From Stutzerimonas stutzeri (lineage in GTDB: Bacteria; Pseudomonadota; Gammaproteobacteria; Pseudomonadales; Pseudomonadaceae), in NCBI GenBank assembly GCA_002345575.1, contig DDVX01000016.1:1-64000 (forward strand): DNA of 64,000 nt, in the 5' to 3' direction. Each line of letters opens with the position of its first letter. Position 1 is the first letter of the stretch. A program made the translations under genes and the position numbers. Under the pieces are notes generated by a model. That model was not told the origin of the DNA. It saw nothing but the letters and a program-made list of their open reading frames with translations, and ran no database searches. Of this stretch, positions 7,364 through 15,520 are shown one piece after another.

Positions 7364-8060
7364 CTGGTTAAATATCGAACAATACTGCGCGCTCTGCGAT
7401 GAGCGCTGCGAGCCCGAACATTCGCTGTGCGGCGCCTGCCAAGCAGATCTCCCCTGGCTCGGGCCGCAATGCACTGTCTGCGCGCTGCCTTTGCCAACGC
7501 CCGGCATGATCTGCGGCCAGTGCCTGAAACGTCCGCCGGCGTTCGATCACGTGGTGGCGCCCTGGCGCTTCGACTTTCCGATAGACAGCCTGATCACCCG
7601 CTTCAAGCACCAGTCGCGCTGGCCACTTGGACGGGTGCTGGCCGAACAACTGACGCAGCATCTGCGCCATCTCTTCGTCGAAGGCTTGCCGCGCCCGAGC
7701 GCCCTGCTACCAGTACCGCTGGCACGCAAGCGGCTGCGCCAGCGCGGCTTCAACCAGGCACAAATGCTCGCCGACTGGCTCAGCCCTGCGCTGCAGATTC
7801 CGGTGCGCAATGAACTGTTGCAGCGCACCTTGGATACTCCTTCTCAGCAGCAACTGGACGCAGCCGCGCGCCGTCGCAACCTGCGCCAGGCATTTGCCCT
7901 GCCTGACAAGCAGCCGCTGCGCGATCAGCATCTGGCCATCGTTGATGACGTGCTCACCACAGGCGCCACCGCTGAAGCTCTCGCCCGCCTGCTGAGGCGG
8001 GCCGGCGCCGCACGGGTGGACGTCTACTGCCTGGCACGCACGCCGGCGCCGGGAGATTGA
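7353..8060 (+). CDS. comF: ComF-family phosphoribosyltransferase-like protein
   Basis: Member of the ComF/GntX family linked to DNA uptake and use. The N-terminus holds a four-cysteine zinc ribbon (CALCDERC and CGAC) and a second Cys set (CTVCALP, CGQC). The C-terminal phosphoribosyltransferase fold has the PRPP loop LAIVDDVLTTGATAEAL. The ATG at 7353 has AGGAAAGGAA directly before it and gives 235 residues, typical of the family. Codons 1-4 contain half of a BirA-like operator, so biotin-bound BirA could also hinder comF transcription or its divergent promoter. Biochemical activity of the family is not settled; a role in natural transformation is known from other bacteria. Confidence 0.9.
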   Translation: MVYNWLNIEQYCALCDERCEPEHSLCGACQADLPWLGPQCTVCALPLPTPGMICGQCLKRPPAFDHVVAPWRFDFPIDSLITRFKHQSRWPLGRVLAEQLTQHLRHLFVEGLPRPSALLPVPLARKRLRQRGFNQAQMLADWLSPALQIPVRNELLQRTLDTPSQQQLDAAARRRNLRQAFALPDKQPLRDQHLAIVDDVLTTGATAEALARLLRRAGAARVDVYCLARTPAPGD

Positions 8061-8091
8061 TTCGAGCCCAGCTCGCAGGCTGTTTAGCCGG

Positions 8092-8119
8092 TTGTTTAAA
8101 ACCTCCGCTGCAATACACT
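8092..8119 (+). promoter_or_regulatory. Weak candidate promoter of srkA
   Basis: TTGTTT (8092-8097), a 16-base spacer and TACACT (8114-8119) lie 25 bases upstream of the srkA start. Both boxes are only partial matches to sigma-70 consensus. Confidence 0.3.
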
Positions 8120-8144
8120 GATCGGCCCTTTCACGGAGCCGACC

Positions 8145-9119
8145 ATGAGCCATCCCTTCGACACACTCACGCCGGACCTTGTGCTCGATGCTGTGGAAAG
8201 TGCCGGCTATATCAGTGATGCCCGGGTACTGGCGCTGAACAGCTACGAAAACCGTGTTTACCAGGTGGGCATCGAGGACGAAACCCCACTGATCGCCAAG
8301 TTCTACCGCCCCGACCGTTGGAGCAACGAGGCCATCCTCGAAGAGCATCAGTTCAGCCTGGAGCTGGCCGATCGGGAAATCCCCGTGGTGGCACCGCTGT
8401 CGCGTGACGGCAAGACGCTGTTCGAGCATTCCGGCTTTCGCTTTGCGCTGTTCCCCCGCCGCGGCGGGCGTGCCCCCGAGCCGGGCAATCTCGACCAGCT
8501 CTATCGTCTGGGACAGTTGCTCGGGCGCATGCATGCGGTCAGTGCCAGCCGTCCCTTCGAACACCGCCAGACCCTCGACGCGCAGAGCTTCGGCCACGAT
8601 TCGCTGGCCACTCTGCTCGATGGCAACTTCGTTCCCAAGAGCCTGCTGCCGGCTTACGAATCAGTAGCGCGCGATCTGCTCAAGCGAGTAGATGAGGTGT
8701 TTGCGCAGACCGATTTCCAGCCGATCCGTCTGCATGGCGACTGCCACCCCGGCAACATTCTCGCCCGCGACGACGCCTTTTATCTGGTCGACCTGGATGA
8801 CTGCCGCATGGGGCCATCGGTGCAAGATATCTGGATGATGCTCGCTGGCGAACGCCACGAGCGCCTCGGACAACTGTCGGAGCTGGTCGATGGCTACAAC
8901 GAATTTCACGACTTCACCCCGCGCGAACTGCCGCTGATCGAAGCCCTGCGCGCCCTGCGCCTGCTGCACTACAGCGCCTGGCTGGCACGCCGCTGGGATG
9001 ATCCGGCCTTCCCGATGAGCTTTCCCTGGTTCGGCAGCGAACGCTATTGGGGCGACCAGGTACTGATATTGCGCGAGCAGATCTCGGCGTTGCAGGAAGA
9101 GCCGCTGAAGCTGTTTTAA
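8145..9119 (+). CDS. srkA: Stress response kinase A (YihE/RdoA-type Ser/Thr kinase)
   Basis: A 324-residue cytoplasmic kinase of the aminoglycoside-phosphotransferase/choline-kinase fold. It has the catalytic loop HGDCHPGNIL and the metal-binding LVDLDDCRMG at about residues 200-225. The sequence LNSYENRVYQVG near residue 30 and the overall length match E. coli SrkA, which protects against stress-induced death through Cpx-linked and toxin-antitoxin-linked effects. The ATG at 8145 follows GGAGCC. It stands alone between comF and the convergent rlmJ. Confidence 0.9.
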   Translation: MSHPFDTLTPDLVLDAVESAGYISDARVLALNSYENRVYQVGIEDETPLIAKFYRPDRWSNEAILEEHQFSLELADREIPVVAPLSRDGKTLFEHSGFRFALFPRRGGRAPEPGNLDQLYRLGQLLGRMHAVSASRPFEHRQTLDAQSFGHDSLATLLDGNFVPKSLLPAYESVARDLLKRVDEVFAQTDFQPIRLHGDCHPGNILARDDAFYLVDLDDCRMGPSVQDIWMMLAGERHERLGQLSELVDGYNEFHDFTPRELPLIEALRALRLLHYSAWLARRWDDPAFPMSFPWFGSERYWGDQVLILREQISALQEEPLKLF

Positions 9120-9194
9120 AGAACGCAAGTTATGTATCGACTGCAAGGTTGGATGCCGTTTTTTACATCCACCCTTGCCTGCCGTGCTCCCTGT

Positions 9195-9224
9195 GGTGGA
9201 TCGGTGAAGCGTGATCCACCCTAC
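9195..9224. repeat. GGTGGAT-type palindromic repeat, copy 3
   Basis: Perfect 8-base arms (9195-9202 GGTGGATC and 9213-9220 GATCCACC) surround the loop GGTGAAGCGT, followed by CTAC. Read on the minus strand it starts GTAGGGTGGATC and has the same loop as copy 2 near bioB. It lies between the convergent srkA and rlmJ stops, where it could act as a bidirectional hairpin. Confidence 0.8.
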
Positions 9225-9267
9225 ATCACCGTACCCACGCAACCCGCCGACGCATCCGCATTGCGTA

Positions 9268-9297
9268 GCGTGGAAAACGGCGAAGCCTTTTCCACGC
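9268..9297. repeat. GGTGGAT-related palindromic repeat, copy 4
   Basis: Perfect 10-base arms GCGTGGAAAA (9268-9277) and TTTTCCACGC (9288-9297) surround CGGCGAAGCC. The GTGGAAAACGGCGAAGCC form is a variant of the same family. It lies between srkA and rlmJ. Confidence 0.7.
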
Positions 9298-9331
9298 GTC
9301 ACGTCCAACTCTCTCGGTCGGACAAGCGTTC

Positions 9332-10168
9332 TTAGCTTTCCTCGATCAGCCAATCCAGCTGCCAGCCGCCCTCGCTCTGCGCCAGTTGCTCGGCCAGCCA
9401 GGGCAGCAATTCACGCAGTTCCTCTTCCAGGCCCCAGGGTGGATTGGCGATGGCCAGGCCCGAACCGTTGAGGCGCAGGGATTCGTCGGCGGGATGGACG
9501 AAGAGTTCAGCGCGTAGGAGCTTTGGCGCGCCGCTACGTGACAGGTCCTGATAGAAGCGCTTGAGCTGGCGCTCGTCCTTGATCGGATACCAGATCACGC
9601 CGATGGTCTGGCGCATGCGGCCCAGCGCTTCCCTGAGCGCAGTCACGCAGCGGCTGAGTTCGTCGGCCTGTTCGAACGGCGGATCAATCAGCAGCACCAC
9701 GCGTTTTTCCCGCGTTGGCATCAGTGCCCGTGGCACGTGCCAGCCTTCACCCAGGTGTACGGCGACGCGCTCGTCGGCCATGTTGTCCTTGAGCAGGCGT
9801 CCATCCTCGGGGTGTTTTTCGTTGAGCTGCAGACGGTCCTGATCTCGGGTCAACTGCCGCGCCAGCTCCGGTGAGCCGGGGTAATAACGCAGCTCGTCAC
9901 CGGTGTTGAGCGAACGGATCACGCCGATGTAATCGTCAATCAGCGCCGGGCGCGCCTCGGCGTTCCAGATACGCTCGATGCCCTGCTGCCACTCGCCGGT
10001 ACGGCTGGCCTGATCGCCAGCCAAATCGTAAAGGCCGATGCCGGCATGGCTGTCGAGATACGCATACGGCGCCTCCTTGCGCGCCAACAGGGCAAAGATC
10101 CGGCTCAGGACCAGGTGTTTGAACACATCGGCATGGTTGCCGGCATGAAAGGCGTGGCGGTAGTTCAT
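9332..10168 (-). CDS. rlmJ: 23S rRNA (adenine-2030-N6)-methyltransferase RlmJ
   Basis: SAM-dependent methyltransferase that makes m6A2030 in 23S rRNA. The N-terminus MNYRHAFHAGNHADVFKHL is the family signature. The catalytic motif IV is present as LLIDPPFEQ near residue 166, matching the (D/N)PP(F/Y) type of N6-adenine enzymes. The length of 278 residues is close to E. coli RlmJ (280). It converges on srkA across two palindromic repeats, and its start faces the nitronate monooxygenase gene. Confidence 0.94.
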   Translation of the reverse strand: MNYRHAFHAGNHADVFKHLVLSRIFALLARKEAPYAYLDSHAGIGLYDLAGDQASRTGEWQQGIERIWNAEARPALIDDYIGVIRSLNTGDELRYYPGSPELARQLTRDQDRLQLNEKHPEDGRLLKDNMADERVAVHLGEGWHVPRALMPTREKRVVLLIDPPFEQADELSRCVTALREALGRMRQTIGVIWYPIKDERQLKRFYQDLSRSGAPKLLRAELFVHPADESLRLNGSGLAIANPPWGLEEELRELLPWLAEQLAQSEGGWQLDWLIEES

Positions 10169-10311
10169 CTGGGGCTCCTTAAGAGCCGCGCAGTTTAGCC
10201 TGCGTCCAGAAACCGTGCAGGACGATCATGGCCAGGAATGACGTCAACGTTTCCACCGTAAGCATGGCGGACTACAGTGAGCGCTCCCCCTACGACGAAC
10301 GGAGCGATCCC

Positions 10312-11355
10312 ATGAGCCTGCGCGACCTTCTCGGCATCGAACTGCCTATCATCCAGGCGCCCATGGCCGGTGCGCAGAACCATATGCTGGCCGCCGCAGT
10401 ATGCGAAGCCGGCGGTCTGGGCTCGATTCCGGCAGGCATGCTCGATGCCCAGATGCTGGAAACCGAACTGAGCGCCATCGAGGCGCTGACTGACCGGCCA
10501 TACAACGTCAACTTCTTCTGTCATCAGACGCCTAGCAACGACTATGCGCGGATAGATAACTGGCACCAACTTCTGGCTCCATGGTTCGCCGAGTTCGGCG
10601 TCGACCCGGCAACCATCCCCAGCGGCCCGACCCGCCAGCCGTTCGATAGCGCGATGGCGGACGTGCTAGAGCGCCACCGCCCGGCGCTGGTCAGCTTCCA
10701 CTTTGGCCTGCCGTCGCCTGAGCTGCTGAAACGGGCCCGCGCCACCGGGGCGAAGATCGCTTCCAGTGCCACTACGCTCGAAGAAGGCCTGTGGCTGCAG
10801 GAGCACGGCGTTGATCTGGTGATCGCTCAAGGGCTCGAAGCCGGTGGCCATCGCGGGATCTTTCTCAACGAAGACCTGACTACCCAGCTAGGCACCTTTG
10901 CCTTGCTGCCGCAGCTGGTCGAAGCACTGGAGGTTCCGGTCGTTGCGGCTGGCGGGATCGCCGATGCCCAGGGGGTGACGGCCGCGAAGGTATTGGGCGC
11001 CGCTGGCGTACAGCTCGGCACCACTTTCCTGCTGTGCCCCGAGAGCCGCACCAATGCCCTGCATCGCGCGGCCCTGCTAAGCCCGCGCGCCCGGCATACG
11101 ACGCTGACCACACTCTTCACTGGCCGTCCGGCACGCAGCATCCTCAACCGGCTCATGCGCGAGCTCGGCCCGCTACCCGATGACGTACCGGCGTTCCCGC
11201 TGGCAGGCAATGCAATCAGCGCGCTGCGCGCCAAGACCGAAAGCCTCGGCCTGGACCATTGCACGCCGCTGTGGGCCGGGCAGAACGTCAGTGGCTGTCG
11301 AGAAATCCCTGCCGCAGAGCTGGCCCGTGAATTGGCGGCGGGCTGGCAAGCCTAA
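10312..11355 (+). CDS. Nitronate monooxygenase (2-nitropropane dioxygenase-like)
   Basis: An FMN-dependent TIM-barrel enzyme expected to oxidise alkyl nitronates such as propionate-3-nitronate to carbonyl compounds, a detoxification role. The sequence shows the early PIIQAPMAGAQN motif, QGLEAGGHRG near residue 175 and VVAAGGIADAQGV near residue 210, which bind FMN phosphate in this family. The ATG at 10312 has GGAGCG six bases upstream and gives 347 residues; the 28 codons before it lack a ribosome site. It precedes crtZ by 83 bases on the same strand but has no known role in carotenoid synthesis. Confidence 0.85.
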   Translation: MSLRDLLGIELPIIQAPMAGAQNHMLAAAVCEAGGLGSIPAGMLDAQMLETELSAIEALTDRPYNVNFFCHQTPSNDYARIDNWHQLLAPWFAEFGVDPATIPSGPTRQPFDSAMADVLERHRPALVSFHFGLPSPELLKRARATGAKIASSATTLEEGLWLQEHGVDLVIAQGLEAGGHRGIFLNEDLTTQLGTFALLPQLVEALEVPVVAAGGIADAQGVTAAKVLGAAGVQLGTTFLLCPESRTNALHRAALLSPRARHTTLTTLFTGRPARSILNRLMRELGPLPDDVPAFPLAGNAISALRAKTESLGLDHCTPLWAGQNVSGCREIPAAELARELAAGWQA

Positions 11356-11438
11356 GTCAGACTGGCAGTCCGTCGTGCCACCTGGGATGAACGGACGCCT
11401 AGGGGTAAACTCGACCGAACGTCACCCAGGTTTGCGCT

Positions 11439-11966
11439 ATGAGTCCACTAACCAACACGCTCGTCTTTCTTGCCACGCTTGCCGGAATGGAGGTCTTTGC
11501 CTGGTGGGCGCACAAGTATGTGATGCACGGCTGGGGCTGGGGCTGGCACAAGTCGCATCACGAGCCGCGCACCGGCTGGTTCGAGAAAAACGATCTTTAT
11601 GCAGTGGTATTTGCTGGCGTGGCCATCGTGCTGATCGCCCTGGGCAGTGCCGGTTATCACCCGCTGGAGTGGATCGGTGCCGGGATGACCGCCTACGGCT
11701 TTCTCTACTTCGTCGCCCACGACGGGCTGGTGCACCATCGCTGGCCGTTGCGCTATGTGCCGCGCAACGGCTACCTCAAACGCCTGTACCAGGCGCACCG
11801 TCTGCACCACGCGGTGGAAGGCAAGGAGCGCTGCGTGTCGTTCGGCTTTCTCTATGCGCCACCGCTGGCGACACTGAAGCGGCAATTGCGCGAACTGCAC
11901 GACGGACCACTGCGCCGGGCCGACGCTATCGCGGACGCATCCACAAAACATCCGGACGCGGCCTGA
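11439..11966 (+). CDS. crtZ: Beta-carotene 3-hydroxylase CrtZ
   Basis: Membrane-bound non-haem di-iron hydroxylase that adds the 3 and 3' hydroxyls to beta-carotene to give zeaxanthin. It carries the histidine clusters HKYVMH, HKSHH, HDGLVHH and HRLHH, which supply the iron ligands, and 3-4 hydrophobic segments. The 175-residue length is that of bacterial CrtZ. It is the only crt gene here on the plus strand left of the main operon. Its last 41 bases overlap the 3' end of the convergent crtB, an unusually long tail-to-tail overlap. The same crtB/crtZ convergent layout is known from Pantoea clusters. Confidence 0.95.
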   Translation: MSPLTNTLVFLATLAGMEVFAWWAHKYVMHGWGWGWHKSHHEPRTGWFEKNDLYAVVFAGVAIVLIALGSAGYHPLEWIGAGMTAYGFLYFVAHDGLVHHRWPLRYVPRNGYLKRLYQAHRLHHAVEGKERCVSFGFLYAPPLATLKRQLRELHDGPLRRADAIADASTKHPDAA

Positions 11967-12852
11967 TCGGCATACGCCGCGAAGCCATCGCCAGCACGGC
12001 GCCGCCTGCGAGGAATTGCATTTTCTGCGCCCGACTGGTGGAGACGCGCGTATCCCAAGCCGCAGCGCCACGGGCCTTCACTTCGATGCCGATTTGTCGG
12101 TAAATGCCATGGGCTGTGGCGATGGACCACGCCGAGCGCCACGGCAAGTCGCGCAGCCCCTGTGACGCGGACTGATAGTAAGGCTCGGCCAGATCGACCA
12201 GGCGCGCCGCCAGCAGCGCAAGCGCGGGCCGATGATGGGCAAGGCCGATTTCATCAGCCGGAATGCCGACCTCCTCCAGCCAATCGGCGGGCAGGTAAAC
12301 GCGGCCGATCTGAGCATCTTCGACGATATCCCGGGCAATGTTAGTCAGCTGAAAGGCCAGCCCCAGGTCACAGGCGCGATCGAGCGTGGCCTCGGATTCT
12401 GCCCCCATCACCCGCGCCATCATCAGCCCGACCACGCCGGCGACCCGGTAGCAGTACAGCAGCGTGTCATCGAGAGTCTGGTAGCGGTAGTCCTGCACAT
12501 CCATGCCAAAACCGGCCAGGTGCTCGAGCGGTAACTCTGGTGGAATGGCATGGCGCCGTACCACCTGCTGGAACGCTGCGAATGCCGGGTCTTGCATCGG
12601 TTCGCCGGCGTAGGCACGTTCGGTAAGCTCCACCAGGGTCGCCAGTCGCGCTTCACCTGAAGAGCGGTCGCCGTCGAGCTGCCCATGGCCCAGAATCTGC
12701 CCATCGATCACGTCATCGCAATGCCGGCACCAGGCGTAGAGCATCACCGCGCTCTGGCGGGTGCGCTCGTCGAACAGTTTTGCAGCCGCGGCGAAGCTCT
12801 TGGAGCCGACGTTGATCGACTGGGTAGCGTGATCGATGACCTGATCGTTCAT
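11926..12852 (-). CDS. crtB: Phytoene synthase
   Basis: Joins two geranylgeranyl-diphosphate molecules to phytoene, the committed carotenoid step. Both Asp-rich Mg-binding motifs are present: CRHCDDVIDG near residue 45 and NIARDIVEDAQIGRVYLP near residue 170. The length (308) is typical. Its ATG overlaps the crtI stop as ATGA. It is last of the minus-strand run idi-crtX-crtY-crtI-crtB and overlaps the convergent crtZ by 41 bases. The C-terminal ~25 residues (Arg/Pro rich) are encoded in that overlap. Confidence 0.96.
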   Translation of the reverse strand: MNDQVIDHATQSINVGSKSFAAAAKLFDERTRQSAVMLYAWCRHCDDVIDGQILGHGQLDGDRSSGEARLATLVELTERAYAGEPMQDPAFAAFQQVVRRHAIPPELPLEHLAGFGMDVQDYRYQTLDDTLLYCYRVAGVVGLMMARVMGAESEATLDRACDLGLAFQLTNIARDIVEDAQIGRVYLPADWLEEVGIPADEIGLAHHRPALALLAARLVDLAEPYYQSASQGLRDLPWRSAWSIATAHGIYRQIGIEVKARGAAAWDTRVSTSRAQKMQFLAGGAVLAMASRRMPIRPRPDVLWMRPR

Positions 12853-14354
12853 ATGGCCTGCTCCTTCGACAGGAAGTCCTTCAGCATCAGCCCGGCCGTG
12901 GCCTTGGCAGAGCCCACCACACCTGGCACACCTGCGCCCGGATGCGTACCGGCGCCGACGATGTAGAGGTTGGGGATCACGTCGTCGCGGTTGTGCGGGC
13001 GGAACCAGGCGCTCTGAGTAAGAATCGGCTCCAGGGAGAACGCCGAGCCCAGGTGGGCGTTGAGCTCGTCGCGAAAATCGTGGGGCGTGAAGATACGGTG
13101 GGTGACCAGATCCTCACGTAGCCCTGGAATGTAGTAGCGCTCGAGGTACTCGAAGATGCGATCGCGGTACTTCGGCCCTTCCACTGCCCAATCGATGTTC
13201 GCCGTACCCAAATGCGGGACCGGGGCCAGCACGTAGTGGCTGGCGCAGCCCTCCGGGGCCAGCGATGGATCGGTGGCGCAAGGCGCGTGCAGGTAGAGCG
13301 AGAAGTCATCGGCCAGGCCGTCGCGCTTGAATATCTCGTCAATCAGCTCCCGGTAACGCGGGCCGAAACAGACAGTGTGATGCTGCAGGTGTTCATGGCG
13401 GCGTTTGAGACCGAAGTGGATAACGAACAACGACATGGAAAAACGCTTGCCGGACAGCCGCCTGGATTCGTCACGACCGCGCTTCTCGTGACCTAGCAGC
13501 TGCTTGTAGGTGTTCACCACATCGGCGTTGGACGCCACCGCATCGGTCTCGAAACTCCGGCCGTCGCGGGTAATAACGCTGCTCGCGCGCCCCTGCGCCA
13601 GCTCGATACGCGCCACCTCGGCGTTCAGCTCCAGCCGCCCGCCCAGCTCCTCGAACAGCCTGACCATGCCCTGCACCAGCGCACCGGTGCCGCCGCGGGG
13701 AAACCAGACGCCGCCCTGGCGCTCCAAGGCGTGGATCAGTGCGTAGATGGACGAGGTCTCGAAGGGGTTGCCACCCACCAGCAGCGAATGGAAAGACAGG
13801 GCCTGACGCAGACGGTCGTCCTCGACGAAGCTGGCCACCGTGCTGTAGACGTTGCGCCATGCCTGCAGCTTGGCCAGCTGCGGCGCCACCGCAACCATGT
13901 CGCGAATGGTCAGGAAGGGCACTGTGCCCAACTGAACGTAGCCGGCCTCGTACACGGCCTTGGAATATTCCAGAAAGCGCTGGTAGCCGACGACATCCTT
14001 CGGGTTGCGTGCGTGTATCTGCCGGTCCAATGCCTCCTGATCATTGACGTAGTCGAAGCTGTAGCCGTCCTCCCAGCACAGCCGGTAGAAAGGGCTGACC
14101 GGTAGCAGCTCGACGTAGTCGGCCATGCGCCGGCCGGCGCCCTCGAACAACTCCTCCAGCGCTGCGGGATCGGTGATCACCGTAGGCCCGGCATCAAAGG
14201 TAAAACCCTGGTCGTGATAGACGTATGCGCGCCCGCCCGGCTTGTCGCGTTTTTCCAGCAGCGTGGTCTGGATGCCGGCGCGTTGCAGGCGGATGGCCAG
14301 CGCCAGGCCGCCAAAGCCGGCGCCTATCACCACTGCACGTTTAGCTTGGTTCAT
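12849..14354 (-). CDS. crtI: Phytoene desaturase (lycopene-forming)
   Basis: FAD-dependent enzyme that introduces four double bases' worth of desaturation (phytoene to lycopene). The N-terminal dinucleotide fold VVIGAGFGGLALAIRLQRAG is followed by LLEKRDKPGGRAYVY. The C-terminus has the family signature near YIVGAGTHPGAGVPGVV. The 501-residue length fits CrtI-type desaturases of Pantoea. It is coupled by ATGA overlaps to crtY upstream and crtB downstream. Whether it carries out three or four desaturation steps cannot be read directly, but a downstream lycopene cyclase implies lycopene as the product. Confidence 0.96.
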   Translation of the reverse strand: MNQAKRAVVIGAGFGGLALAIRLQRAGIQTTLLEKRDKPGGRAYVYHDQGFTFDAGPTVITDPAALEELFEGAGRRMADYVELLPVSPFYRLCWEDGYSFDYVNDQEALDRQIHARNPKDVVGYQRFLEYSKAVYEAGYVQLGTVPFLTIRDMVAVAPQLAKLQAWRNVYSTVASFVEDDRLRQALSFHSLLVGGNPFETSSIYALIHALERQGGVWFPRGGTGALVQGMVRLFEELGGRLELNAEVARIELAQGRASSVITRDGRSFETDAVASNADVVNTYKQLLGHEKRGRDESRRLSGKRFSMSLFVIHFGLKRRHEHLQHHTVCFGPRYRELIDEIFKRDGLADDFSLYLHAPCATDPSLAPEGCASHYVLAPVPHLGTANIDWAVEGPKYRDRIFEYLERYYIPGLREDLVTHRIFTPHDFRDELNAHLGSAFSLEPILTQSAWFRPHNRDDVIPNLYIVGAGTHPGAGVPGVVGSAKATAGLMLKDFLSKEQAI

Positions 14355-15520
14355 CGGTGTTCCTTGCGATGCAGATCATGGGCAGCGAGCGCGCGCAGCG
14401 CCTCGCCAAGCGGGACAGGTGGTTTGCCACTGACGATGCGGGTACGGTCGAGGAGGGTCAGCCGCGCCGCATAGAAGCGCTCGATCAACGGGCCGGGCAT
14501 GCGGTAAAAACGCTGCATCACCTGCCAGCGCCGATCGCCGGAACCGGCCAGAAACAACATGCGGTTGAGCAACCGGAAGAAGCGACGCTGCTGCCATAGA
14601 TCACATGAGTAGGCACGTAGCGTGGCGTAGAGGCCGGCAGCGTCCCAGCGGTCCGTTGCGATCAGGTGATCCACCAGGCGTACGGCATCGGGCAGCGAAT
14701 AACCGGTAGTGGGATGAAACAATGCAGCTGCCAGGCCCGAGCGCGGAACATCGCCGGCCTCGTCCCAGAACGCTTGAATATCTCCGGAAAGCACGATGGG
14801 CAGCACGCCCTGCTCCTCGCGCAGCACCTCGGCAATCTGCCAGCCGTGGCGGTGCGCGTAACCCTGCAGATTCTCGCGCAGGCGCTCAACCGGCAACTCG
14901 CCGGCGTCGGCGTAGTAGGTGTCTTCGATCAACAGGCTATCCGCCGTCAGCGGCAGCACATAGACGAAACGGTAACCCTCGTGCTGGTCCACCGTGGCGT
15001 CCATGATCACCGGCACGCTCAGCCCGTGCGGCGCTGCGAGGCGCACCTCCTGGCCGAGAAATTTTTGGTAGCCCAGGGCCAAGTGCCGACTGGACCGCGG
15101 GCCACGACCGTCGATTACCGCCGTAGCGCATAGGTGCTGACCATCGGCAAGCAGCACCTCCCGCGCCTGAACCTCGGCCACCGTCGCGTTCAGGCGCACC
15201 GCGTCGCCCAGCTCGCCCATTAGCACACGGTGGAAATCCGCCGAGCTGATGCTGGCGTAGCCGCTTTCCAGACGCCGCTGTAACGCCGGAAAACGCACCT
15301 CCTGGGCCGGCCAGCGATGACCAACCAGCGGTTGCAGCCAACGATGCTGGCTTTCTTCCAGATCGCCCGCGTGAAACGACCAGGTGTGATTGCCGCCCAG
15401 CGTGTTGCCCTGTTCGAGCACCAGCACACGCATGGCCGGACGCCGCTGGCGCAGTTGCCAGGCCAGCAGCCCGTTGGCGAGTCCGCCACCGACAAGAATC
15501 AGATCGGCATCAACAGGCAC
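14351..15520 (-). CDS. crtY: Lycopene beta-cyclase CrtY
   Basis: Cyclises both ends of lycopene to beta-carotene. The N-terminal nucleotide-binding fold DLILVGGGLANGLLAWQL is the CrtY form, and EQGNTLGGNHTWSFH follows. The 389-residue length matches proteobacterial CrtY. The start overlaps the crtX stop region by 11 bases and the stop overlaps crtI by 4, so the operon is tightly packed. The substrate comes from CrtI and the product goes to CrtZ. Confidence 0.95.
   Translation of the reverse strand: MPVDADLILVGGGLANGLLAWQLRQRRPAMRVLVLEQGNTLGGNHTWSFHAGDLEESQHRWLQPLVGHRWPAQEVRFPALQRRLESGYASISSADFHRVLMGELGDAVRLNATVAEVQAREVLLADGQHLCATAVIDGRGPRSSRHLALGYQKFLGQEVRLAAPHGLSVPVIMDATVDQHEGYRFVYVLPLTADSLLIEDTYYADAGELPVERLRENLQGYAHRHGWQIAEVLREEQGVLPIVLSGDIQAFWDEAGDVPRSGLAAALFHPTTGYSLPDAVRLVDHLIATDRWDAAGLYATLRAYSCDLWQQRRFFRLLNRMLFLAGSGDRRWQVMQRFYRMPGPLIERFYAARLTLLDRTRIVSGKPPVPLGEALRALAAHDLHRKEHR

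Noticed and set aside
9132..9335. Short plus-strand frame between srkA and rlmJ
   Set aside because: It is made up largely of the two palindromic repeats and runs into the rlmJ end; no ribosome site.
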